Assembly: GCF_000262465.1 (NCBI RefSeq)
Contig: NZ_CM001489.1
Span: 317,286 to 381,285 of the forward strand
DNA from: Frankia sp. QA3
GTDB lineage: Bacteria > Actinomycetota > Actinomycetes > Frankiales > Frankiaceae
DNA length: 64,000 nt
Direction: 5' to 3'
The position numbers and the translations under genes are program-made. Under the pieces are notes generated by a model. That model was not told the DNA's origin and did no database searches. It worked only from the letters and a program-made list of their open reading frames with translations. Of this stretch, positions 54,220-64,000 are shown in pieces. Numbering within the stretch: the first letter of the stretch is position 1; the number at the start of each line of letters is the position of its first letter.

Positions 54220-54957
54220 TCAGCTTGGTCGCGCCGGCTCGCCGCGCGGGCCGGGCGCCGGCGTCCGGCGGATCCGCCGGACGCCGGGAGGAGGCGCGGT
54301 GAAGATTGCGAACGGGTCGCGGTCGTCCGCCGGCTGGCCGGTGTTGACGGCGCGGAAGATCCGGTCCCAGCGGAACCAGCGCGGGCCGCCCCGGTCCAGG
54401 CACCAGGCCAGCAGGTACCAGTGGCCGCCGGTGAAGGCCAGCAGCTGTGGCTCCACCCGACGGCCCACCGTCCGGCTGCCGGCGGCGTCCTGGTAGTCGA
54501 TCGCGAGCACCCGGCCGGCCCGCAGCGCATCCTCGATGGTGGCGGTGAGCGCCGTGCGGGCGACCGCGGGCGGTCCTGCCCAGCCGCGGGAGGCCAGCTC
54601 GGCGACCTGCCGCTGCTCCGGCGAGGGCATGATGTCGAGCAGCTTTTCCAGCGCCGCCGCCCCGTCGCGGGTCAGCGGGCCGGTCGCGGGGGCGGCCAGC
54701 GCCACGGCGGCCGCGGTGGCCTGGCCCTGGGTGAACGCGACGGGCGGCAGCATCGCGTGCTGGGCGAGCACGTATCCTCCGCCCGGCCCGGAGATCCCGC
54801 CCACGGGAACCCCCGCGTCCTGCAGAGCCAGTAGGTCCCGGCGGATCGTCCGCACGCTGACGTCCAGCCGGGCCGCCAGGCTTGCGGCGGTTCGCCCGGC
54901 GGGTCCGGCCCGGCGCAGCTCCTCGACGATCGCGGTCAGTCGATCTGGGTGCGGCAT
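54220..54957 (-). CDS. HTH-WYL domain transcriptional regulator
   Basis: A 245-residue regulator: N-terminal DeoR/HTH_11-type helix-turn-helix (DRLTAIVEELRR to SVRTIRRDLLAL), a middle segment GGGYVLAQHAMLPPVAF, and a WYL domain with HWYLLAWCLDRG and WFRWDRI. WYL regulators bind nucleotide or small-molecule ligands and often act in stress or DNA-damage responses. ATG 54957 is chosen, though the in-frame GTG 54969 (giving VEHM first) is possible. It ends convergently with the TerC gene across 160 bp. Confidence 0.88.
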   Translation of the reverse strand: MPHPDRLTAIVEELRRAGPAGRTAASLAARLDVSVRTIRRDLLALQDAGVPVGGISGPGGGYVLAQHAMLPPVAFTQGQATAAAVALAAPATGPLTRDGAAALEKLLDIMPSPEQRQVAELASRGWAGPPAVARTALTATIEDALRAGRVLAIDYQDAAGSRTVGRRVEPQLLAFTGGHWYLLAWCLDRGGPRWFRWDRIFRAVNTGQPADDRDPFAIFTAPPPGVRRIRRTPAPGPRGEPARPS

Positions 54958-55573
54958 GTGTTCCACGTTGACAGGGCCTTGTCGCGACTGGTGGCGAAAC
55001 GGCGCGACTTGGGCAATCTCGCTGCCCCCTGCCCGTGATGTGCGGGGACGGAGGGCGGAGCGCGGTGGGCGGAGGACCCGGGTGCCGCGGCGCGGTGGCC
55101 GGTCCGGCGGCGTGCGGGCGGCCGGCAGCGCCGGCTGCGACGGTCGGCGCGATGGTCCGCGGCACGAAACCGGATTCCGTGGCCTTTCCGGTGGCCGCGG
55201 CGGCTGCCGTGATCGGCGGTCCGATATTCCGTTCGGGCATTGCCGTGGCCCGCACCCGCAGCGTTTCCGGTGCATCTTCCGGTTATTTCGGAAGGCCGGT
55301 GCGGGATGGTGGTGCGCGACTCGCCGGGAAGGGGAACGTGGACCCTCACGATGCGCTAGTTACCCTGGTCGCGACCGGTACCCGGGCCGGTCGGCCGGGG
55401 TGGGGCCGGTTGCGGCGATCATCGTGCGCGGGGTTCGGCCATGAGTGCGGCGGCACCGGCGAAATCCTGATCGATCACCCTGGCTCGATGTGCTCGCTGG
55501 TGCGCTGCGTGGACGTACGGCGGGGTATCTCCAATTTCCTGATTATCGTTTTACGTTCTAGCGAAGGCGGATA
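54958..55573. other. 616-bp stretch between regulator and glycosyltransferase
   Basis: No gene is supported; several frames are open but none is family-like. An AT-rich patch at 55525-55563 just before the glycosyltransferase is the likely promoter region. Confidence 0.5.
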
Positions 55574-56686
55574 ATGCATAGTCTGTTGGCGGTCGTCGTG
55601 TCCCACGGAGGCTCGACCCATCTCTACCAGTTGCTGTCGGCCCTGGTCGCCATGAATGGCTGCGGGGTGGTACTGGTGGAGAACGACACGCTCGCCGGGC
55701 GCCCGGTGCCGGCCGGGGTGCGCGTCGTTGAGGGCCAGGGCAACGTCGGCTACGGCACCGCCGTCAACCTCGCCGTCAACCTCGCCGTCGAGGACGGCCC
55801 GGCGCCGGACTGGCTGCTGGTGATCAACAGTGACGTGACGATCCCCGCCGACACCGCGGAGGTCCTTCCGAAGCTGCTCGGGTGGTACCCGCCGTCCGTC
55901 GACGTCGTCGGCTTCCCCTTCCTCGCCAGCGAGGGCGGCCCCGGACGGTCCCGGGGGGTGTTGCCGACCCCGCGCACGAGCGCCTTCATCACGCTGCGCG
56001 GCGAGGCGGCAGCCGTCGCCCGCTGGCCGCAGCTGCGCTACCCGGTCGGCGCCTTCTTCGCCATCCGCGTCCCGACCTTCCTGCGCCTCGGCGGCTTCGA
56101 CCCCGCCTACTGGATGTACTACGAGGAGACCGACCTGTTCGCCCGGCTGTACGCGGCCGGCGGCCGGATCGCCTGGGCCGACGACGAATGGCCGGTGGTG
56201 CACGTGGGCGGCGAGACCGTCGGCCGCTCCGGCCTGCTGCACGCCGAGCTCGGCCGCGCGGCCGCCGTCTACGCCCGCCGCCATCGCGCCACCCTGGGCT
56301 GGAGCTGGCCCGCGGTGCACGCCGGCCAGCTCGCCGTCCTCACCGCCCGCAAACTCGCCACCGGCCGTCTCCAGGACGCGCGCCGCGCCGCCGGGATCCT
56401 CGCCGGGCTCGCGGCTGGCCTGACCCGGCCGACCTGGGAACCCGCCGTGCGCTCCCGTTGGCACGCCGCACCCGCCGCGACCCGCCGTCGCCTCGGCCAC
56501 CTCCCCCCGGCCGAGCCCGCTCGGATCGCCGCCGGCCAGATCGCTGTCGGTCAGGCTGGAGCGGCCCAGGTTGGAGCGGCCAAGGTCCCGTCCGCGGCGC
56601 GCGCTGTCCCGGCGCCGGCACCCCGGTCCGGTGATCCAGAGCCGGGACCCGACCCCTCGGCCGTCGATCCCCTCACCACCGGGTAA
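55574..56686 (+). CDS. glycosyltransferase family 2 protein
   Basis: A 370-residue GT-A fold transferase of the rhamnosyl-like group. The nucleotide-sugar region NVGYGTAVNLAVN, the DxD-like WLLVINSDVTIP and the acceptor/base region PAYWMYYEETDLFARL with a later WPVVHVGGETVG are in the usual order. It would add a sugar to a lipid, protein or polysaccharide acceptor at the membrane. The C-terminal 50 residues are Ala/Pro-rich with a 15-bp repeat. GAAGG precedes the ATG. No other sugar or export genes are adjacent, so its pathway is unknown. Confidence 0.88.
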   Translation: MHSLLAVVVSHGGSTHLYQLLSALVAMNGCGVVLVENDTLAGRPVPAGVRVVEGQGNVGYGTAVNLAVNLAVEDGPAPDWLLVINSDVTIPADTAEVLPKLLGWYPPSVDVVGFPFLASEGGPGRSRGVLPTPRTSAFITLRGEAAAVARWPQLRYPVGAFFAIRVPTFLRLGGFDPAYWMYYEETDLFARLYAAGGRIAWADDEWPVVHVGGETVGRSGLLHAELGRAAAVYARRHRATLGWSWPAVHAGQLAVLTARKLATGRLQDARRAAGILAGLAAGLTRPTWEPAVRSRWHAAPAATRRRLGHLPPAEPARIAAGQIAVGQAGAAQVGAAKVPSAARAVPAPAPRSGDPEPGPDPSAVDPLTTG

Positions 56687-57223
56687 GCCTCCCCGGGACC
56701 CCAGAGACCTGCTGCGACGGGCGTCTTTTCACCGAGATCGGCTTTTCACCGAGATCGGCCGGTTCTCGGGCTTCACCGCCTTCCTCGTGGTGGCGCGGTT
56801 CCGCGGAACACCATGATCGCCGGGGTTGGGGCTGGGACCGTGGTTGGGGTCGGGGCCCGGACGCGGGGCGCGGTTCCGGGCCATACCTGCCGATTGGATC
56901 ACGTAGACGGCATCGCTGCGGAAGGCATCGCCCGAGTCGGTGAACCCCATCTTGACGGCTACGCGGATCGACGCCGCGGTGTCGGGTGGATCAGAGACAT
57001 GAGACGACCGAGCCCCGGAAAACGAGTACGTCTGGAAAGAGTCGCAGGTCCCCACACGGACAACGGCCACCGCCGGCCGCGGCGGAGTGGACTTCCACCC
57101 GGGTGCGTTCGTGTAGACCGTCGACGCTCGCGGTGCCTCCGACCCGGACGCGGTCGAACGTGCTGTGCGGAACCCTCCGAACCCGACACCGCACCCCACC
57201 GGCCGGTGCTTGCCGCGGTTGGG
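56687..57223. other. about 540 bp with weak or decayed coding signal
   Basis: A direct repeat CTTTTCACCGAGATCGG occurs twice near 56727-56760. Frames on both strands are open but inconsistent. It may be the remnant of a gene flanking the insertion sequence. Confidence 0.45.
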
Positions 57224-57404
57224 GTGTTCCTACCCGGAGCGGCAGATCTCGCGGACAAGGCGTCCACGCAAGCCGGTGATCTGGACCTCGGCGCGGTCGC
57301 CGACCGGCTCGCCGACCTGGTCCGCGACCGGTGGTCCGCGGAAGCGATCCGGCGCGACATCAGAGGTTGTCTCGTGTGGGGCTGGGCTGGGTACATATCC
57401 GATC

Positions 57405-57809
57405 ATGGATGTGATGGAGAACAGCCTGGCTGTGCGGCTGGTCCCGGATGATCTGTGGGAGCTGGTGGAACCGTTGCTGCCCCGGTTCGAGACCCGCCAG
57501 CAGGGTGGAGGGACCGCGCCGCTCGAGGATCGGGCGGTGTTCACCGCGGTGGTCTCTGTGTTGACCGTGGGCTGTGCCTGGCGGCATCTGCCGACCGAGT
57601 TCGGGTTGTCGGTGCCCACGGCGCACCGGCGGTTCCAGGCGTGGACCCGGGCGCAGGCGTGGACCCGGGCGCAGGCGTGGACCCGGGCGGGAATGTGGCC
57701 CCGGCTGCACCGGGCGATCCTCGACGCCCAGGGTGGCGCCGGGCACGTCGACTGGTCGTCGGTGATCGTGGACGCGGCGAGCCTGCGGGCGACAAGGGGG
57801 GAAGTCTGA
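57405..57809 (+). CDS. IS5-type transposase, first frame (N-terminal part)
   Basis: A 134-residue frame with the N-terminal helix-turn-helix-like domain of IS5 transposases (LVPDDLWELVEPLLPRFE, GCAWRHLPTEFG) and the first catalytic Asp in VDWSSVIVDAASLRATRG. A 6-residue unit AQAWTR is repeated three times by an 18-bp expansion. The stop follows a run of six G (57796-57801). A -1 shift on that run continues as GGSLTGPNPVDRGKAGS, the normal catalytic domain sequence, so the full enzyme is a frameshift fusion. Confidence 0.88.
   Translation: MDVMENSLAVRLVPDDLWELVEPLLPRFETRQQGGGTAPLEDRAVFTAVVSVLTVGCAWRHLPTEFGLSVPTAHRRFQAWTRAQAWTRAQAWTRAGMWPRLHRAILDAQGGAGHVDWSSVIVDAASLRATRGEV
57639..57690 (+). 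repeat. three 18-bp repeats inside the transposase gene
   Basis: The unit GCGTGGACCCGGGCGCAG occurs twice perfectly and once truncated. It sits in the middle of a domain that is otherwise of normal sequence. Confidence 0.85.
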
Positions 57810-58258
57810 CCGGTCCGAACCCGGTCGATCGCGGCAAAGCCGGCTCGAAGATTCATGTTCTGACCGACGAGGCCGGTCTGCCGCTGGTCGTGGCGGTGTC
57901 TGGGGCGAACCTGCACGACAGCCAGGCCCTCGTCCCGCTGGTCGTCAGCATTCCGGCGATCCGGTCCCGGCGTGGGCCGCGGCGACGCCGACCCGACAAG
58001 CTACGGGCCGACAAGGGCTACGACTACCCGGACCTGCGCCGTTTCCTACGCCGGCGCCGCATCACCGTACGGATCGCTCGGCGCGGGGTGGACAGCAGCG
58101 AACGCCTCGGCCCATACCGGTGGAAGATCGAACGGACGATTGCCTGGCTTGACGGGTACCGCCGGCTGACCATCCGCTACGAACGCGACGGCCACAACTT
58201 CCTCGGGTTCCTCTGCCTCGCTGCCGCGATCACCTGCTGGAAGAAACTCCCCACCTGA
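57800..58258 (+). CDS. IS5-type transposase, second frame (C-terminal part)
   Basis: Frame -1 relative to the first part. It holds the second catalytic Asp (HVLTDEAGLPLVV), the GYDYPDLRRFLRRR segment and the catalytic Glu in RWKIERTIAWLDGYRRL, the usual DDE arrangement of the IS427 group. No independent ribosome site is evident at its start; expression would be by -1 frameshifting at 57796-57801. It stops at 58258, ten bases before the right inverted repeat's end. It appears intact. Confidence 0.88.
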   Translation, partial: GSLTGPNPVDRGKAGSKIHVLTDEAGLPLVVAVSGANLHDSQALVPLVVSIPAIRSRRGPRRRRPDKLRADKGYDYPDLRRFLRRRRITVRIARRGVDSSERLGPYRWKIERTIAWLDGYRRLTIRYERDGHNFLGFLCLAAAITCWKKLPT

Positions 58259-58343
58259 GACAACCTCTAAGCCCGGGAAGCAGCGCCACGTCTGAGCGGA
58301 GACAGCTACTCGTCCGCCGGCAGCCCGCGCTCCTAGATGTCCT

Positions 58344-58751
58344 TCAATTCCCCTCGAAGCTTCCACACCCCTGGGCGCTCCGCGCGGTCGAAGTGGCTTC
58401 CCGGCGCATAGCTGCTTGCAGCGGCACATAGATCAACCAGGCCGTCTCGCATACGGACTCCGCGAACCGGCGGCCACTTCTCCCGCCGGCGGCGACGCGG
58501 TCCCCCAACAGCTCCCACATCGCCTGACTCTCCCCGTCGAAGAACATCAGACAGTAATCGGCCAGCTCATGCGCGTAATAGGAGTTGGCAGGCTCCTCAT
58601 GGGCTCTCGCGGCCCACACCGCCAGTTTCCCGACGATATAGTCGGCCTGCAGCCCACCCTCCTGCGCCCGGCTGAACGCCTCCCAGAACTCGCCTTGGTC
58701 GTCGAGGTCTGGCGTGGGCAGCAGATCCAACAGATCCAGCAGCAGCTTCAC
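58344..58751 (-). CDS. hypothetical protein, possibly frameshifted at its start
   Basis: A 135-residue acidic helical frame (QGEFWEAFSRAQEGG, AVWAARAHEEPANSYYAHEL, DYCLMFFDGESQAMWELLGDR) with good coding character but no recognised family. GTG 58751 lacks a ribosome site. A much better start, GTG 58788 with GGAG nearby, is in another frame (MTTDDQPAPSGRR) and runs out of the real protein. A one-base shift near 58750-58770 would join the two, so this may be a slightly broken gene or use a weak start. It lies just behind the IS. Confidence 0.55.
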   Translation of the reverse strand: MKLLLDLLDLLPTPDLDDQGEFWEAFSRAQEGGLQADYIVGKLAVWAARAHEEPANSYYAHELADYCLMFFDGESQAMWELLGDRVAAGGRSGRRFAESVCETAWLIYVPLQAAMRREATSTARSAQGCGSFEGN

Positions 58752-58959
58752 GTCGGCCGCTTGGTGCGGGCTGGTCGTCCGTCGTCACGGCATCTCCTCG
58801 TCTCGGGTTCTGCCGTCAAGCCTGAGCAGCCCCGGCGTTCAGCGCCGAGCAAACAGGACGATCCGACCGTGTCGCGCGGGACCGTCCGCGCCGATGACCC
58901 CCGGGGATCCGGCGGCCGACCGGGCTAGCGGCTGGACGGTTCCCGGATCCGGGACCTGC

Positions 58960-59130
58960 CTACTCCTGCCGCTTAGGGGCGTGAACAGTCCGACAATCGG
59001 GGCAGTCTTTGGACGACGGCGGCCGGCGGAACGTCAGCTTCACCCCGGGCCCGGTCTGCGGGCGGCGGTGCTTCCGGCAGCGAAGGACGATCGCCGCCGG
59101 GTTCTGCGGCTTCGCCGCTGGGTCATCCAT
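58960..59130 (-). CDS. small zinc-ribbon-like hypothetical protein
   Basis: A 56-residue frame from ATG 59130 to TAG with the segment RPPSSKDCPDCRTVHAPKR near the end and an upstream Cys (RCRKHRR). CxxC plus CxxxH-like spacing could bind zinc. Codon bias is consistent with coding, but no strong ribosome site is seen. Unknown family, possibly a fragment. Confidence 0.4.
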   Translation of the reverse strand: MDDPAAKPQNPAAIVLRCRKHRRPQTGPGVKLTFRRPPSSKDCPDCRTVHAPKRQE

Positions 59131-59590
59131 GCCGCTGAGGATGGCCGGCTCTGCCGGTCCGCGCCGTAGTCCCCACGTGATCCGCTATGCGACCGGGATC
59201 AGTGTGACCGACAGCTTCGCCAACGGGCCGCCGCCGTTGTCGTGCCGGCCGCGCCGGGTGGGCAGGAGAACCACGGGGACGGCGGTGCAGGTCGGGAAGC
59301 CTCCGCCCCGCAGGTACGCGGGGGATCGCTGTCTGTGGCGTATGCCTTGGATACGTCGCGCATCCGGCCTGCGGGTGCGCGGGCGAGGCCACCATCTTCG
59401 AGGCGCCTCCGGGGGTGTCAGCTTCTGTTACACCCCTCCCGCCCGTCCGCGGCTTTCGCGAAGGGTTCGATCTGAAGACCCCTGGGATATGATCGGCGTG
59501 GCTCCATTCGCGTACCGAGTGAATGGCCGCGGGCCGGTGAATCCGTCCTCGACACGCCGCTCTATTTCGACGTGTCAGGAGACGGGAATC
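59131..59590. other. 460 bp with possible remnant on the minus strand
   Basis: On the minus strand one open frame ends at a TAG (59185-59187) with a protein-like tail AKLSVTLIPVA, but no start is supported. Towards the right end an AT-richer patch precedes the 59591 gene and may hold its promoter. Confidence 0.35.
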
Positions 59591-60085
59591 ATGCCTACGT
59601 TCGGCTGGCGGTTCTTCACGATCAACGAACCACGCTTGCGTTCCTTCCCGGCCAAAGGGCCGTACGGCTATCTCTACTCGATGCCCGGTGTTAACCGGCT
59701 TCCGCCGTACCGGTGGCAGCCGTACGAGAACCAGCCGAAATGCGATAATGGCTGTGAGAATCCGCCGACTGCCGGATGCGGCTGCGGGTTCTACTCCGTC
59801 GACGACCTCGAAGCCCTGTGCGCGGGCATGGCCCGCAGCGCCCCCGCACTACTCGCCGCAGGCCTCCCGCTCGCGCTGAACTGTGTCGGCCGCATCGAGC
59901 TGATCGGCCGGATCACCACCGGTTTCAAGCACCCACTGATCGCGGGCGAAAGGGTCGCCGAACGGGCGCGAATCGTCGGCCCGCTGTGGCTCGCGCCGGG
60001 CATCTACTACGAGGCGGCACGGACAGCGGAACGGTTCTACGAGGTAGAGGTTGTGGGAACACCGCAGGATCCGGGCAGATTCTGA
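59591..60085 (+). CDS. hypothetical protein with Cys-rich motif
   Basis: A 164-residue protein from ATG 59591 (GGAGACGGG upstream). The N-terminal part has aromatic-rich WRFFTINEPRLRSF and a cluster C-x3-C-x6-C-x-C (CDNGCENPPTAGCGCG), a potential metal site, then FYSVDDLEALCAGM. Proteins with a GCxCGxYS motif occur in actinomycetes in accessory regions, without known function. Not in an operon. Confidence 0.6.
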   Translation: MPTFGWRFFTINEPRLRSFPAKGPYGYLYSMPGVNRLPPYRWQPYENQPKCDNGCENPPTAGCGCGFYSVDDLEALCAGMARSAPALLAAGLPLALNCVGRIELIGRITTGFKHPLIAGERVAERARIVGPLWLAPGIYYEAARTAERFYEVEVVGTPQDPGRF

Positions 60086-60111
60086 GACGATGCGCAGGCA
60101 CGATCTGCCGG

Positions 60112-60810
60112 TCACCAGCCGCGGGCGCGCCATTCGGCGAGGTGGGGGCGTTCGGCGCCGAGGGTGGAGTCGAAGCCGTGGCCCGGGTAGATCCACGTCG
60201 TGTCCGGCAGGGGGCCGAACACCTTGCGCTCCAGGTCGTCCATCAGCGTGGTGAAGGCAGCGGCGTCGCCGAACGTGTTGCCGGGGCCGCCGGGGAACAG
60301 GCAGTCGCCGGTGAACAGGTGCGGGGCGGCGGGGTCGGCGTCGTAGAGCAGCGCGATGGAACCGGGGGTGTGGCCGACGAGGTGGATCGCCCGCAGGGTC
60401 GCCCGGCCGACGGTGATCTCGTCGCCGTCGTGCACGACCCGCGCGGTGGGCACGGGGATCTGGGGGGCGTCGTCGGCGTGGGCGACGGTGGTCGCGCCGG
60501 TGGCGGCCACGACCTCGGCGAGCGCCTGGACGTGGTCGGCGTGCCGGTGGCTGGTGACCACCGTGGCGAGGCCCGCGTCGCCGATCAGCCGCAGCAGCGT
60601 GCCGGCCTCGTTCGCGGCGTCGATGAGCAGCTGCGCGCCGGTGACGGGACAGCGCAGCAGGTAGGCGTTGTTGTCCGCCGGGCCGACCGCGACCTTGGTC
60701 ACCGTCAGGCCTGGCAAAGCCCGCGTGTCCGCCGGGCCGCCGACGGTGACCTTCCCGGTGTAGCCGCCGGTGGTGGTCGCGCCGGCCTCGTCGCCGTGGG
60801 CGTCGCTCAT
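60112..60810 (-). CDS. metallo-beta-lactamase-fold hydrolase (glyoxalase II-like)
   Basis: A 232-residue MBL-fold protein with the metal motif SHRHADH (H88, H90, D92, H93), GHTPGSIALL, FTGDCLFPGGPG and YPGHGFDS further on. It is close to the hydroxyacylglutathione hydrolase-like group found next to uvrA in many actinobacteria. Probable function is thioester or related hydrolysis; substrate unknown. ATG 60810 with GAGAGGGG upstream. Confidence 0.9.
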   Translation of the reverse strand: MSDAHGDEAGATTTGGYTGKVTVGGPADTRALPGLTVTKVAVGPADNNAYLLRCPVTGAQLLIDAANEAGTLLRLIGDAGLATVVTSHRHADHVQALAEVVAATGATTVAHADDAPQIPVPTARVVHDGDEITVGRATLRAIHLVGHTPGSIALLYDADPAAPHLFTGDCLFPGGPGNTFGDAAAFTTLMDDLERKVFGPLPDTTWIYPGHGFDSTLGAERPHLAEWRARGW

Positions 60811-61110
60811 ATGTGGTCCCCTCTCCGGGCGGACGGCTCGGTCTGCTCGGGCGTCGCGGCCGCCTGAGGTGATTGTCGGCGCCCGGCGGGTCGCCGACAC
60901 CGCGGACCGGGGTGAGACCACGCCGGCCGCGGAACACCCACTTCAGGCAGGTCGTTACCTTCCGTCGGGTGACGGCCGTGACGCCGACCCGCGGGCGGGT
61001 GCCCGGCGGGTGAAGCCGGCGACCGGCCGCGGAAAAACTGTCGGACCCCATCCGTAGCATGGCCACACTCGCCCAGGTCCGATTTTCCGGAAGATCATGA
61101 GGGATCGACG
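60811..61110. other. 300-bp divergent promoter region
   Basis: Lies between the start codons of the hydrolase and uvrA. I looked for an actinobacterial LexA-type site (GAAC-n4-GTTC) and did not find one. No gene seen. Confidence 0.4.

Positions 61111-64000
<2,890 letters not shown>

Larger units (their letters stand above)
57362..58268 (+). mobile_element. IS5-family insertion sequence, 907 bp, IS427-like
   Basis: Terminal inverted repeats AGAGGTTGTCTCGTGTGGGG (57362-57381) and its near complement at 58249-58268 match at 18 of 20 positions. Inside are two overlapping transposase frames linked by a G-run, typical of the IS427 group of IS5. The element is complete. No target duplication is seen beside it. 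Confidence 0.9.
57224..58295 (+). pseudogene. short gene interrupted by the insertion sequence
   Basis: A helical-looking frame (LADKASTQAGDLDLGAVADR and RDRWSAEAIRRDI) runs to 57361 and is broken by the IS at 57362. If the IS (57362-58268) is removed, the frame continues as KPGKQRHV and ends at TGA 58293-58295. The reading frame is thus restored exactly by excision, which supports an intact ancestral gene. The 5' end (GTG 57224 or further upstream) is uncertain and no family is recognised. No target duplication is visible. Confidence 0.4.

Noticed and set aside
60811..61110. SOS (LexA) box before uvrA, and one before uvrB
   Set aside because: No GAAC-n4-GTTC-type palindrome could be found in either upstream region.

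Overview
The window is high-GC DNA (about 70% by eye) with GTG starts, start-stop overlaps and actinobacterial gene families throughout. Gene content and order (an ANTAR response regulator, two branched-chain amino-acid binding proteins, a hotdog thioesterase, polA, coaE, uvrB, a TerC protein, a metallo-beta-lactamase-fold hydrolase, uvrA) point to the Actinomycetota. A Frankia-like organism is my best guess, from overall style rather than from any diagnostic gene.

Region 1 (1-30,600) is a very large catabolic locus, mostly on the plus strand, with three minus-strand insertions. It holds three acyl-CoA dehydrogenases, five MaoC-fold hydratase subunits (two tandem pairs and one single), three short-chain dehydrogenases, two aldehyde dehydrogenases, two cytochromes P450 with one ferredoxin/ferredoxin-reductase pair, an amidohydrolase, a GMC oxidoreductase, and three different enzymes that make CoA thioesters (NDP-forming synthetase, AMP-forming ligase, CoA-transferase). 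It also holds a Ltp2-like thiolase-fold protein followed by a DUF35 protein, and a complete sugar-type ABC importer. The logic is: import, P450 or GMC oxidation to alcohol/aldehyde/acid, CoA activation, dehydrogenation by ACADs, hydration by MaoC pairs, then thiolytic or retro-aldol cleavage. This resembles steroid or terpenoid side-chain degradation, but no ring-cleavage genes are visible, so the substrate is unknown. No transcription regulator is encoded in the locus, yet six transcription units share a TTGACY-N16..18-TAGAWW promoter with an AT-rich GATT(T)CAAA-like element in the spacer.

Region 2 (30,600-32,290) is a strip of unrecognised or degraded coding sequence ending at a tRNA gene with a leucine (CAA) anticodon but a short variable loop. 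It looks like an integration-type boundary between the catabolic locus and the core genome.

Region 3 (32,500-55,000) is core-like: a PdtaR-type ANTAR regulator, two orphan branched-chain amino-acid binding proteins, a hotdog thioesterase, DNA polymerase I, a GGDEF-EAL protein, a small lipoprotein, a protealysin-like M4 metalloprotease, a membrane protein, coaE, uvrB, a PucR-type regulator, a site-2-protease-like protein that has lost its catalytic residues, a TerC protein and a WYL regulator.

Region 4 (55,500-60,100) is accessory: a glycosyltransferase, a 907-bp IS5-type insertion sequence (two transposase frames joined by a G-run) that interrupts a short gene, and small hypothetical genes. 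Region 5 returns to core genes: a metallo-beta-lactamase-fold hydrolase and uvrA, which runs off the window end. A trait that crosses regions is an 18-bp-period tandem repeat at several unrelated loci.
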